64,000 nt of DNA from Saccharomonospora xinjiangensis XJ-54 (GTDB lineage Bacteria; Actinomycetota; Actinomycetes; Mycobacteriales; Pseudonocardiaceae): positions 396,982 to 460,981 of the forward strand of contig NZ_JH636049.1 in NCBI RefSeq assembly GCF_000258175.1, written 5' to 3'. Position 1 is the stretch's first letter; every line of letters begins with the position of its first letter. Both the position numbers and the translations under genes were made by a program. The notes beneath the pieces are model-generated. The model worked only from the letters and a program-made list of their open reading frames with translations, was not told the origin of the DNA and ran no database searches. Positions 1 through 7,326 of this stretch are shown here, one piece after another.

Positions 1-38
1 TGTTCGTAGCGGTCGGTGAAGATGTCGATCTCAGTCAC
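1..38 (-). CDS. Start of an unidentified operon gene (5' end only)
   Basis: A GTG start codon at 38 opens a minus-strand frame that runs off the left edge; only twelve codons (VTEIDIFTDRYE) are visible. The GTG overlaps the stop of the nucleotidyltransferase gene as a GTGA junction, the same four-base arrangement seen at every other junction of this operon. That makes it very likely the sixth gene of the unit. Too little is present to name a family. Confidence 0.6.
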   Translation of the reverse strand, partial: MTEIDIFTDRYE

Positions 39-829
39 GGGTGCGGAACTCCTGTCGGGTCGGTGTGGTGCTGCCAGTAGGTGCGGAGGGCGTCGAAGTA
101 GCGGTGAGGGTCGCCGACGGTGACCCAGTGTCCCGCGATCCGGTGGACCAAGACACATGCCTCGGTGGCGAGCTGGCCTGTGGCGATGCCGAGGTCCACT
201 TCACCACGCGCGAGCTCGGTGGGCCGGAGCCGGGCGAGGATCGACGGCCGCAGGATCAGACGAGAGACAACCGCCAGTGGCTCGTCCACCGTCTCGGGAG
301 TCGGACGTTGCCGAATCCTGCGCACGCGGTCAGGGGTGTCGGCGGCGGTGTCGATGATGCCGAACGAGCGGGTGTCGTTGCGATCGATGTGTTGGGCGGC
401 GATGACGCCTTCGACTCCGCCACGCAGGTGGTTGCGCATCGTTGTGAGGTTCGTGCCAGATGAGTGTTCGCCGAGGAGGATGTCGTCGCCGAACGCGACG
501 GCGAACGCCTCGCAGGAAGCGAGACGATCCCGGAGGGTGAGCAGTGGCGTGGCGTTGCCGTAACCGTGAGAGAGGTCTTCTGCGACGGTCTCGACGGGAA
601 GCCCCTCGGCGCGCAGGCCTTGCACATGGGTTGGGACGACAGTGTCGCCGGGGCGGGTTACGACGATGACGTCGGTGGCGCCGGCGCCCAGACACTCGCG
701 GATCACGTGCTCGACGGCGGGCGTGGGGCCCAGCGGCAGCATCTCCTTGGGCACCGTGGCTGCGAACGGCTGGAATCGTGTGGCCGCCCCCGCTGCGGTC
801 ACGACCGCGGGAAAATCCGTCCTGGTCAT
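35..829 (-). CDS. GalU-like sugar-1-phosphate nucleotidyltransferase
   Basis: The 264-residue product has the hallmarks of UTP-glucose-1-phosphate uridylyltransferases. There is an N-terminal nucleotide loop (AAGAATRFQPF, residues 12-22) followed by PKEMLPLG (27-34), a metal-binding GDD at about 114-116, and a C-terminal VGDPHRYFDALRTY segment. It is shorter than typical GalU (about 300 residues). It would transfer a nucleotide to a sugar phosphate in the cytoplasm. The start ATG overlaps the stop of the upstream HPr-kinase-like gene (ATGA), so translation is probably coupled. The family call is good; substrate and nucleotide are unknown. Its setting among a radical SAM protein and two ATP-binding proteins argues against a housekeeping galU role. 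Confidence 0.75.
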   Translation of the reverse strand: MTRTDFPAVVTAAGAATRFQPFAATVPKEMLPLGPTPAVEHVIRECLGAGATDVIVVTRPGDTVVPTHVQGLRAEGLPVETVAEDLSHGYGNATPLLTLRDRLASCEAFAVAFGDDILLGEHSSGTNLTTMRNHLRGGVEGVIAAQHIDRNDTRSFGIIDTAADTPDRVRRIRQRPTPETVDEPLAVVSRLILRPSILARLRPTELARGEVDLGIATGQLATEACVLVHRIAGHWVTVGDPHRYFDALRTYWQHHTDPTGVPHP

Positions 830-1953
830 GACATGGTCCTCTCCAGCGCCATCGTCGGAAGTATCTGCTCCAGTTCGCCGAGCGGGTTGCGTATCCCGAA
901 CCGGATCTCCACGCACGGGATGGTTTCGGCGACCTCCCGCACGAGCGGTTCGGCCTGATGCCGCAGTGCGGCGGCAGGCGTCGTGCGGGGTACAAGCCAC
1001 GGTTGTTGCCAGAACTCGTCGTGCGGTGTGAAACAACTGGCCCACAGTGCTCGCTGGGCTTCCGCTGGTGGGAGTGTGCGGATGCTCGCGGGTTCGGCGG
1101 TATCGGAGAGCCGCGGCACAAGGATCGTGCGTAACCAGGAACCGGCAGCGAGCGAGGTCCCGAGCGCGGCGGCGTACTCGCGGGCGCTGAACTCGGCTTT
1201 GTCCGTGGCTCCGAAGGTGGTCGGGAGTGCGCTGACCGGACGCTGCGGCCGGGATGAAGCCGAGACGGCGTCGGCGAGTTCGGCAACGGCTTCCAGGGTG
1301 CCGCGTGCGACCGGGACGGGCAGCGGGACGGCGACCAGACGCCGCTGGTGATGGAGGATGAGCCGATCGTTGGACAGCAATGCAGCGCGTGTGGCGCGGA
1401 GCAGGCAGGTCAGCAATGTTGTCTTGCCCGCCGAACGGGGGCCGATGATCACCATGCCGTGGCCGTCGAAGTCGGCTCCGGCGGCGTGGAAGACGACACC
1501 GCCGTGGTCCTCGTAGGTGCGCAGCATCGCCTCGCGCATCAAGCGCAGCGGATAGGCATGCGGACGCCGCGCACTGGAGTGCAGGGAAAGCTCGATGCTG
1601 CGCTCGTGCACGCGAACGGCCCAGGCGCTGGCCTGGTGCTCCAAGCCGTCGGCGGCCACGGCGTAGCTGCGAGTCCCGGCAGGGGTATGGGTCTCGGTCA
1701 GAACCACCCCGGGAACCGGTTCGAGGTGCCGGGTGATCGATGGCCGGTTCGCGTCCCGCACGACCTCCTCGCATCGTGCGTCGTCGGGCCGCACGACAAG
1801 ATGAAACGCTCCGAAACTCTGATCGCCGAGGCGGCCGGGCAGGTAATCGGCCAGATACCGGCGCTGCTGGGCGGCCCAGGACACCGGTGCGCTGATCTCG
1901 AATCCCACATCCCCCAGATGTGACGTCCAGGACTCGTAGGGCTGTGCGGTCAT
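826..1953 (-). CDS. HPr kinase/phosphorylase-like ATP-binding protein
   Basis: The 375-residue product has a clear P-loop, GPRSAGKTT at residues 171-179, preceded by VFHAAGADFDGHGMVII. It is followed by ALLSNDRLIL (191-200), the layout of HprK-like proteins, where the Asp sits in the Walker B-like strand. The first 150 residues have no motif I recognise. Genuine HprK phosphorylates HPr; actinobacteria generally lack it, and homologues in biosynthetic clusters act on other targets, for example as lasso-peptide kinases. The start chosen (ATG 1953) gives an ATGA overlap with the upstream gene; a GTG two codons earlier is possible. The substrate is unknown. It could be a small molecule, a peptide or a partner protein from the same operon. 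Confidence 0.65.
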   Translation of the reverse strand: MTAQPYESWTSHLGDVGFEISAPVSWAAQQRRYLADYLPGRLGDQSFGAFHLVVRPDDARCEEVVRDANRPSITRHLEPVPGVVLTETHTPAGTRSYAVAADGLEHQASAWAVRVHERSIELSLHSSARRPHAYPLRLMREAMLRTYEDHGGVVFHAAGADFDGHGMVIIGPRSAGKTTLLTCLLRATRAALLSNDRLILHHQRRLVAVPLPVPVARGTLEAVAELADAVSASSRPQRPVSALPTTFGATDKAEFSAREYAAALGTSLAAGSWLRTILVPRLSDTAEPASIRTLPPAEAQRALWASCFTPHDEFWQQPWLVPRTTPAAALRHQAEPLVREVAETIPCVEIRFGIRNPLGELEQILPTMALERTMS

Positions 1954-2747
1954 GACCACTCCTGGATGCGTCGTGCGACGGCGTCGATGCGGTGGCGGCG
2001 CGCGTGTTCGCTGAGCTGCCCGAAGCCCAGCACCGAGGTGAGGGAGAAGAAGTCGTGCACTGATTCGACCGCGACCTCACCACACGCTGCGCTGGCCGCG
2101 AGTTGAAGCCGGACGCGAAACCACGTCGCCGGGAAACCCGCGTCGGCGTCGTCGTCGGCGGCGAAGTCGCGGACGACGGGCAAGAGTTCACGCGCGGGGG
2201 TCCGGTTCGGGGTGTGCAGGCACGCCCGTAGGGCGTAGCCGAGGAACGCGTCGAGCAGGACCGGTGTGTCGAAGCACAGCACGGCGAACAACTCGTCGAA
2301 TAGGTTCACCGGCTTCGGCCGCAGACTCGGAATCAACGGCGGCAGGACATCGACGAGCACTGGCCGATCGTCGGTGAGGCAGAAGTTCGCGAGATTGGCG
2401 TCAAGCCGCGCGTCCGAGCCGTCGAGCGCTCGGATCCAGTGCGCGATCTCGGCGACGGCCGCGGCGAAGCTGGCGGGCTCTGTGTGGTTGGCGGCGTCGA
2501 GAAGATTCGGCCCCGGTACCCACCTGTGGCGGATCGTCAACGGTTCGGATCCGAGTAGCTGTAGCTCGTCTGCGAGCCGCACCCCACTTGCCTGGAGTGC
2601 GTCGAGGTAGGAGCGCATTCCGGCCGTCCCGGTCGCGCTCATCGCGGTGACGAACCGAGCTCCGGTCGGATGCTGCCGCGTGAGGCGCTTGGTGACATGC
2701 GCACCGTCGCGGCGACGCGTGCTGAACTCGCCCACCTGCCGACTCAT
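1950..2747 (-). CDS. Kinase-fold (APH-like) protein of unknown function
   Basis: The 265-residue product resembles the C-terminal lobe of aminoglycoside-phosphotransferase-like kinases. RLDANLANF (114-122) looks like a catalytic loop with the Asn, and VLVDVLPP (130-137) like the metal-binding Asp strand. The usual catalytic HxD is not intact and no N-lobe glycine loop or Lys is obvious, so it may be a degenerate kinase or a regulatory pseudokinase. The gene starts at ATG 2747, overlapping the MazG-like stop as ATGA, and its own stop overlaps the HPr-kinase-like start in the same way. The kinase-fold call rests on two short motifs only; an unrelated helical protein is possible. Confidence 0.45.
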   Translation of the reverse strand: MSRQVGEFSTRRRDGAHVTKRLTRQHPTGARFVTAMSATGTAGMRSYLDALQASGVRLADELQLLGSEPLTIRHRWVPGPNLLDAANHTEPASFAAAVAEIAHWIRALDGSDARLDANLANFCLTDDRPVLVDVLPPLIPSLRPKPVNLFDELFAVLCFDTPVLLDAFLGYALRACLHTPNRTPARELLPVVRDFAADDDADAGFPATWFRVRLQLAASAACGEVAVESVHDFFSLTSVLGFGQLSEHARRHRIDAVARRIQEWS

Positions 2748-3301
2748 GACACGTTGCCTTCCCGCTGGTCGAGGAAGGAGCAGGCGTCGGCGACCATCGC
2801 GCGGAACTCGCCGATCAGGTCGAGTCCGAGCTGGTCGGCGAGTACGTCGCACGCCGCGACGACGGCCCCGGCGGCTTCCGGCAGCGACGGTGGACTCCCT
2901 TCGGGCCGATGGCGGTAATGGTGCTCGACCAGCGCGGCCTCCGAGAGAGTGCCCGCCGCCACGAGCAGCCGCAGAAACGCGTCGAGGGCCGTCTCCGCAC
3001 GCGGCGGCTCCGCGCATCCGATCGGCTCGCAGCGGGCGAGGACGGTGATACTCAACGCGGCGAGCACGATGTCGGCCAGTTCGTCCCCGACGTCCTCGAG
3101 GGGGCGGCGCGGGTCTTCCAGCCCGGTGACGTCGGCGCCGTGGTCGCGCAGCAAACACAACGCCAGGTGTCCGACCTGGACGGACAACTCCGCGGCAGCG
3201 GTGCTGGGATCCCATGCGCGGGGCGCAGTGGTGGCGAATCGGCGGCGCAGATGGCGGACGTCGTCCAGCACGTCGCCGACGTGCTCACTGAGGCGGCTCA
3301 T
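2744..3301 (-). CDS. MazG-like nucleotide pyrophosphohydrolase-family protein
   Basis: The 185-residue, probably all-helical product has the spacing of MazG/dUTPase-like enzymes. A first helix AAELSVQVGHLALCLL (about 36-51) is followed by VGDELADIVLAALSI (71-85), whose E74xxD77 would bind magnesium. The first helix keeps E38 but has Gln where the second acidic residue is expected, so activity is uncertain. Known relatives hydrolyse non-canonical nucleoside triphosphates or handle phosphorylated intermediates. The start ATG at 3301 overlaps the radical SAM stop (ATGA); an upstream GTG would lengthen it but break that pattern. In this operon it may act on a nucleotide product of the other enzymes, which is inference. 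Confidence 0.55.
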   Translation of the reverse strand: MSRLSEHVGDVLDDVRHLRRRFATTAPRAWDPSTAAAELSVQVGHLALCLLRDHGADVTGLEDPRRPLEDVGDELADIVLAALSITVLARCEPIGCAEPPRAETALDAFLRLLVAAGTLSEAALVEHHYRHRPEGSPPSLPEAAGAVVAACDVLADQLGLDLIGEFRAMVADACSFLDQREGNVS

Positions 3302-4461
3302 CCCACGATCACGGGTATCGCCCCAGCCGTCCCGCTGCTCCAATAGGCGTCCCCGTCGTCGCGAGCCACCCGGATCCGGACACCGAGGTCTTGGGTCAGT
3401 GCAGCGGCGACGTTCGTCTCAGCTGCCGCGTCGATGATCAACTCGCGACCTTGCTCGACCAATGAAAACGATACTTCCGGCAAGCCACGGCGAGTCAACG
3501 CAGCACGTATCTCATCGTTGCTGGGCGGCGTGCGGCGGGAGTCGGCGGCGGTACAGCGTTCGCGCTGCGTGACCGGGCAGGTGTTGCGCTGCCGGCAGAT
3601 TGGGCTGCCGAAAACTCCAAACGAGTCCGCCCGCTCGAGGACAAAGGACAGGGCGCAGGAGTTGGTGTGAAACAGCGGATAACCGGGATGCCGCTGCCAG
3701 GTGCGGTGGATGAATTCCCAGAACAGGCGCGGATACACGCCCTCCGCCTCAGTCACGCCTGGCGTGCTCGCCAGCTCCGGCCAGGACTCCGCCAGGCGGT
3801 CCAGTGCGGCGGGCTCGACCTTGAGCCCGGCGGCGACGGTACAGACCGCGTAGCGCGCCGCGTGGTCCAGCACCCGACACATCGTTTCCAGATCGGCGGA
3901 GTCTGGGAAAACGGGCCGCCAGTAGTGCACGATCGGAATCCCGGCCTCGGCCAGGCGCGGGAAGTTCGCCACGATCGCGTCGTGCCGGATCCCCCGCTCA
4001 ACCTCGCGGGAAAGACCCGAGTAACTCAGGTACACCAGAACCGTTGTCCCACGTTCGCGCGCGGAGTTGATGACCGCGATCGTCTCATCCGGGACCTGGC
4101 ACTTCGTGATCAGCACAACCGGACTCGGCACCGCACGCCGCACCCACTCCTCCAGCAGCGCGGCCAGATGTGTCCGCGAGGCGGGCAGCGCCATCACATC
4201 GGTCCAGGTGTAGAGCGCCACCGGACGCGACGGACCGTAGAACTCCGAGCTCAGCAGCAGATCCACCGCCTCGCGGGCCGACGCGAGTTGCGTCGGCGGC
4301 ACGGCGGTCTGACCACGCTCGTTGAGAAAGCAGTACGTGCAGCGCTTTGGACAGCCCTGTACCGGATTGACCGCGATCCACGTCGCGTGCTGATCCACAA
4401 TCGGCGCCCACACGCGCCCCGGATCACCCACCCGGCTGTGCTGTGCTGCGGAAACAGTCAT
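3298..4461 (-). CDS. Radical SAM protein (photolyase/SplB-like group)
   Basis: The 387-residue product contains the radical SAM cluster motif C37-x3-C41-x2-C44 in NPVQGCPKRCTYCFL. The surroundings recall the COG1533 spore-photoproduct-lyase-like group, in which an NPYxGC motif precedes the cluster. A later AGIPIVHYWRPVFPDS stretch matches the barrel strand of that group. Near the C-terminus four more cysteines (about 269, 289, 295, 303) could hold a second iron-sulphur cluster. The start ATG 4461 is supported by GGGAGGA about 9 bases upstream. It is the first gene of the overlapping operon and is divergent from the XRE regulator. The reaction is unknown; DNA repair, RNA modification and peptide or small-molecule chemistry all remain open. 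Confidence 0.75.
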   Translation of the reverse strand: MTVSAAQHSRVGDPGRVWAPIVDQHATWIAVNPVQGCPKRCTYCFLNERGQTAVPPTQLASAREAVDLLLSSEFYGPSRPVALYTWTDVMALPASRTHLAALLEEWVRRAVPSPVVLITKCQVPDETIAVINSARERGTTVLVYLSYSGLSREVERGIRHDAIVANFPRLAEAGIPIVHYWRPVFPDSADLETMCRVLDHAARYAVCTVAAGLKVEPAALDRLAESWPELASTPGVTEAEGVYPRLFWEFIHRTWQRHPGYPLFHTNSCALSFVLERADSFGVFGSPICRQRNTCPVTQRERCTAADSRRTPPSNDEIRAALTRRGLPEVSFSLVEQGRELIIDAAAETNVAAALTQDLGVRIRVARDDGDAYWSSGTAGAIPVIVG

Positions 4462-4626
4462 CGTCCTGTCCTCCCTCACACTGGTGATGAGGCCACGTAA
4501 CCGCACGTCGGCTGGCGTTGGACCCTGTTGTGCCGACTCCGCACATCGGTTGCCGATCAGGCATTTCGGGTTGCCCCACTGCCCGCGCCACTACGGTGGG
4601 CTGGGACGCGATTGCTGGAGGCACAC
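4462..4626. promoter_or_regulatory. Divergent promoter region, radical SAM operon and XRE gene
   Basis: This 165-base gap must hold the promoters of both divergent units. For the XRE gene a TACGGT hexamer at 4592-4597 fits an actinobacterial -10, with a weak -35 about 16-17 bases upstream. A short inverted repeat (TGTGC/GCACA, about 4533-4548) lies mid-gap. I see no copy of the GTGTCC/GGACAC palindrome found beyond the far end of the XRE gene. Confidence 0.35.
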
Positions 4627-5913
4627 ATGCAGCAGGCAGGCATGGGGCACCTGATCAGGCAGGCTCGGCGGGCGATGGGTTGGACCCAGGATGAGCTGGG
4701 GCGCCGCATCGGCTACACCAAGACACGGGTCTCCCGAGCAGAGACGGGGGCACAACCCATCCGGGACGTCACTGTTCTGCGCCGACTCGCAGAGGTTCTT
4801 GGCGTGTCGCCGTCGATGTTCGGGCTGGCTGACGAGTCGCCTACTCTGGCGTCGAACCTGGACATAGGCACTTCGGAGGGACCGGTGGACCGTCGTGCAT
4901 TCCTCGGTGTGGCCGGCGCGGTCGGCGTGTCAGCCGCGTTCGCCCCGCCTGCTGCGGCTGACGAGCCGGACCCGGCGGCGCTGCTGGAAAAGCGACTGTC
5001 AGCCTGTCTGTTCAACACCACCGGCGCCAGTGCCACGCCGATGCCGGTGGGCGAGCTGCGGGCGCGGCTGGGCCGCGCACAAGCCGGATACAACGCGTGC
5101 CGCTACGCGTGGCTGTCTGACGAACTCCCGCGACTGATCTCCGCCGCCGACGCGAGCATGGCCGCGACACCGACGGCCGCTACCGCCGCGCTGTCCTCAG
5201 CCAGCTACCAGCTCGCCGCGCACACCTTGGCGAAGCTCCTGGTCTCCGGGTTACAGCCGATGACAGCCGACCGCGCCGTCCACCGCGCATACCAGGCCGA
5301 CGATCCTCTGGTGCTGGCGCAGGCCCGGCGAGTCCTTTCCACAGCGGCACGCCGGATCGGTGACTACGAGCAAGCCGAACGGGTCGGCATCCGCGCGATC
5401 GAAGATCTTCCTCTCACCCAGCAGAATCATCCGGCCACGTGGCGGCACGTGGTTGAACTGTGGTGCGTGGCCGGGTACGCAGCAGCCATCGGCGGTGACC
5501 GGGACCGCTTCATCGAGTGCTATCGCGAAGCAGCCGCCGTGGCCGCCCAGATCAGCGATCACCACCAACAGTGCATGGCGCGTGACTACGCCCTGGCCCA
5601 CCAGATCAGTAGTGCCTCTAAACTGGGCGACTCCGCCACAGCACTGGAGGCGGCCCGCCAAGTGCACCTCGACGCGCTCCCCACCACCGAACGCAAAGGC
5701 CGCTACCTGGTCGATCTCGCGTTGGCCTGGCAACAGCATGGCCACGACCGTCACGCCTATCGAGCGATCCTGCTCGCTGAATACCATGCCCCCGGCGAAG
5801 TACACACCCGCAGCTCAGCGCGGCGGCTGATCAGAGCCCTGGCCACCTTCCCCAGGCACAGCAGGATGCCGGAACTAGCAGAGCTTGCCCGGCGCGCGCA
5901 CGTCACCCTGTAA
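4627..5913 (+). CDS. XRE-family helix-turn-helix regulator with helical-repeat C-terminus
   Basis: The 428-residue regulator has an N-terminal Cro/C1-type DNA-binding domain (residues about 8-62; QDELGRRIGYTKTRVSRAET marks the helices). It continues into a long Ala-rich helical region (from about 115) that looks like TPR-type repeats, a layout common in actinobacteria where the repeats sense a ligand or peptide. Between them sits VDRRAFLGVAGAVG, a twin-arginine-like hydrophobic stretch that is internal and so probably not a secretion signal. The start at ATG 4627 is chosen because CTGGAGG lies 6-7 bases upstream and the helix-turn-helix begins directly after it. It is divergent from the radical SAM operon and is the obvious candidate for its regulator. 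Confidence 0.75.
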   Translation: MQQAGMGHLIRQARRAMGWTQDELGRRIGYTKTRVSRAETGAQPIRDVTVLRRLAEVLGVSPSMFGLADESPTLASNLDIGTSEGPVDRRAFLGVAGAVGVSAAFAPPAAADEPDPAALLEKRLSACLFNTTGASATPMPVGELRARLGRAQAGYNACRYAWLSDELPRLISAADASMAATPTAATAALSSASYQLAAHTLAKLLVSGLQPMTADRAVHRAYQADDPLVLAQARRVLSTAARRIGDYEQAERVGIRAIEDLPLTQQNHPATWRHVVELWCVAGYAAAIGGDRDRFIECYREAAAVAAQISDHHQQCMARDYALAHQISSASKLGDSATALEAARQVHLDALPTTERKGRYLVDLALAWQQHGHDRHAYRAILLAEYHAPGEVHTRSSARRLIRALATFPRHSRMPELAELARRAHVTL

Positions 5914-5970
5914 AGGTGAACTGGTGCTCGGCAGACGGACAGGCGCCACGGGATCCAAGACATCAGTCAC
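5875..5970 (-). CDS. Candidate 31-residue peptide gene antisense to the XRE 3' end
   Basis: A GTG at 5970 preceded by AAGGAG with 7-base spacing opens a 31-codon frame ending at TAG 5875. The peptide begins VTDVLDPVAPVRLPS, is Pro-rich and ends GKLC. Its last 39 bases are antisense to the end of the XRE gene, and its single TTA leucine codon is the complement of that gene's TAA stop. A palindrome and a -10-like TAATAC sit just upstream. It could be a signalling or precursor peptide for the neighbouring regulator or radical SAM enzyme. It could also be a chance frame, because the frame is open further upstream and coding bias is weak in such a short sequence. Confidence 0.35.
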   Translation of the reverse strand: MTDVLDPVAPVRLPSTSSPLQGDVRAPGKLC

Positions 5971-5986
5971 TGCACTTCTCCTTGTC

Positions 5987-6008
5987 GTATTAGTGTCCGA
6001 TTGGACAC
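5987..6008 (-). promoter_or_regulatory. Palindrome plus -10-like box upstream of the 31-codon frame
   Basis: GTGTCC (5993-5998) and GGACAC (6003-6008) form a perfect 6-bp inverted repeat around GATT. Directly next to it, read on the minus strand, is TAATAC (5987-5992), a plausible -10 hexamer 16 bases from the small frame's start codon. No convincing -35 is visible. The position fits an operator overlapping a promoter, and the adjacent XRE protein is a natural candidate to bind it; this is inference. Confidence 0.35.
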
Positions 6009-6088
6009 GCCAGTGTTCAGGCGGTGCGAGTCGGCGAACACGCGCCATTTCACCGGCAACAGTTCCGAGGACCCGGCCCGAGTCGCCC

Positions 6089-7108
6089 CTACCTTCGCGG
6101 GCCGGGTTGCCGCACCGTGCGTAGTGGCGGGCGCTCCTGCACGGCGAGGTCGGACACGACGAGTTCCCGTTCGACACCGTCGAGCGCATGTCCCCTGCGG
6201 AACTGGGCGAGCAGCGTCGAGGGCGCCTGATGCGCCGTCAACCGACCACTGCGGTCAAGCCGGTCCATGACCGTCAGCATGATCTGTCCCGCCATCCTGC
6301 CCAGCGCCTGCGTGCTCTGATGCCGGTGGGTGCGCATCCCGAGATCGACCTGGGCGAGCGCGTCCAGACCCCGCCACCGCACCAGATCGATGAGGTGCGC
6401 GACCTCCACCCCGTAGTGGGTGACGAACGGGATGCTCTCCAGCACCTCCCGGCGTCCCGCGTACTCGCCTGCCAGCGGCTGGACGAAACCCGCGAGATCC
6501 GGCCAGTACATGTTCAGCAGCGGCCTGGCGACGAGTTCGGTGACCCGCCCGCCGCCGTCGGCGTCGGTGTGGCTCCCGTTGACCAGCGGCCGGTGGTAGA
6601 AGCCCTTGACGTAGTCCACGCCGGGGTCGGTCAGCAGCGGCCCGAGCAGGCCGATGATGTAATCGGCGGTGAAGTCGTAGAGGTCGCCGTCCACGAACAC
6701 GACGAGGTCGCCACTCGTGGCGGCGAGCCCCTTCCACAGTGCCTCGCCCTTGCCGTGCATACCGGGCAGCGGGCGCAGGACCGCATCCTGGGCCACCACT
6801 CTCGCACCCGCCTCGGCCGCCACCCTCGCCGTGTCGTCGCGCGACCGGGAGTCAACGACGAGGACGTCATCGACGAGCGGGTCGTCCTCCATCAGCGCCG
6901 TGCGGATCGTCCGCACGATCTGCCCCACCGTCTCCTCCTCGTCGCGCGCCGGGATGACGACACTGACGGTGCGATCACCCTTGAGGGCGGCGAGCTGGGC
7001 TGCCGTCCAGTCGTCGGCGCGAGAGGACCTGCGCCGCAACCAGGAACGGACCCGTGGGGAGAGAGTGAGTTCGGCGGCCGGGTCCAACCCGATGCGTGTC
7101 GTGTCCAC
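6089..7108 (-). CDS. gpgS: Glucosyl-3-phosphoglycerate synthase
   Basis: The 339-residue GT-A (family GT81) glycosyltransferase makes glucosyl-3-phosphoglycerate from an NDP-glucose and 3-phosphoglycerate. This is the first step towards glucosylglycerate and, in mycobacteria, methylglucose lipopolysaccharides. The nucleotide-binding VSVVIPARDEEETVG (48-62), LVVFVDGDLYDF with the DxD-like DGD at 140-142, and GEYAGRREVL are typical of GpgS. The mycobacterial enzyme has 324 residues. The GTG start at 7108 is chosen because AAAGGGGA lies about 6 bases upstream and the conserved sequence starts soon after. It stands alone, downstream of the whiA operon terminator. Confidence 0.88.
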   Translation of the reverse strand: MDTTRIGLDPAAELTLSPRVRSWLRRRSSRADDWTAAQLAALKGDRTVSVVIPARDEEETVGQIVRTIRTALMEDDPLVDDVLVVDSRSRDDTARVAAEAGARVVAQDAVLRPLPGMHGKGEALWKGLAATSGDLVVFVDGDLYDFTADYIIGLLGPLLTDPGVDYVKGFYHRPLVNGSHTDADGGGRVTELVARPLLNMYWPDLAGFVQPLAGEYAGRREVLESIPFVTHYGVEVAHLIDLVRWRGLDALAQVDLGMRTHRHQSTQALGRMAGQIMLTVMDRLDRSGRLTAHQAPSTLLAQFRRGHALDGVERELVVSDLAVQERPPLRTVRQPGPRR

Positions 7109-7275
7109 GAGGTCCCCTTTCGTGCGAGAGCGACCGTGGAATCGCCAGGGGAAGCGTCGGCCGTTCACGTTGCGGGCCGCCGACCGGGCTGACACGACCC
7201 GGTGACGACCTGACCTCTACACCCGGATGGACGTAACGCGGTCGGTTCACACCTCGAAACGGCGGCAAATTGCAC

Positions 7276-7310
7276 CACTCCCCGCCGCACCATCCCGGCG
7301 ACGGGGAGTG
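7276..7310 (-). terminator. Hairpin terminator after whiA
   Basis: CACTCCCCG (7276-7284) pairs perfectly with CGGGGAGTG (7302-7310), a 9-bp stem 17 bases beyond the whiA stop. On the minus strand it is followed by GTGCAATTTG, a short T-run, so it fits a factor-independent terminator for the uvrC-rapZ-yvcK-whiA unit. The rest of the 7109-7326 gap should contain the gpgS promoter, but I cannot place it. Confidence 0.6.
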
Positions 7311-7326
7311 AAAGCGCTCGACGGCC

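Noticed and set aside
826..1953. True HPr kinase regulating the ptsH product
   Set aside because: The N-terminal half does not look like HprK, and the gene is 52 kb away in an operon with unrelated enzymes.
826..4461. Lasso-peptide or other known RiPP cluster
   Set aside because: The HPr-kinase-like protein invites this reading, but there is no lasso cyclase, leader protease, RRE/PqqD protein or transporter in the visible genes.
1..6088. Mobile element or prophage carrying the accessory operon
   Set aside because: No integrase, transposase, terminal repeats or tRNA boundary is visible; the left edge is outside the window.
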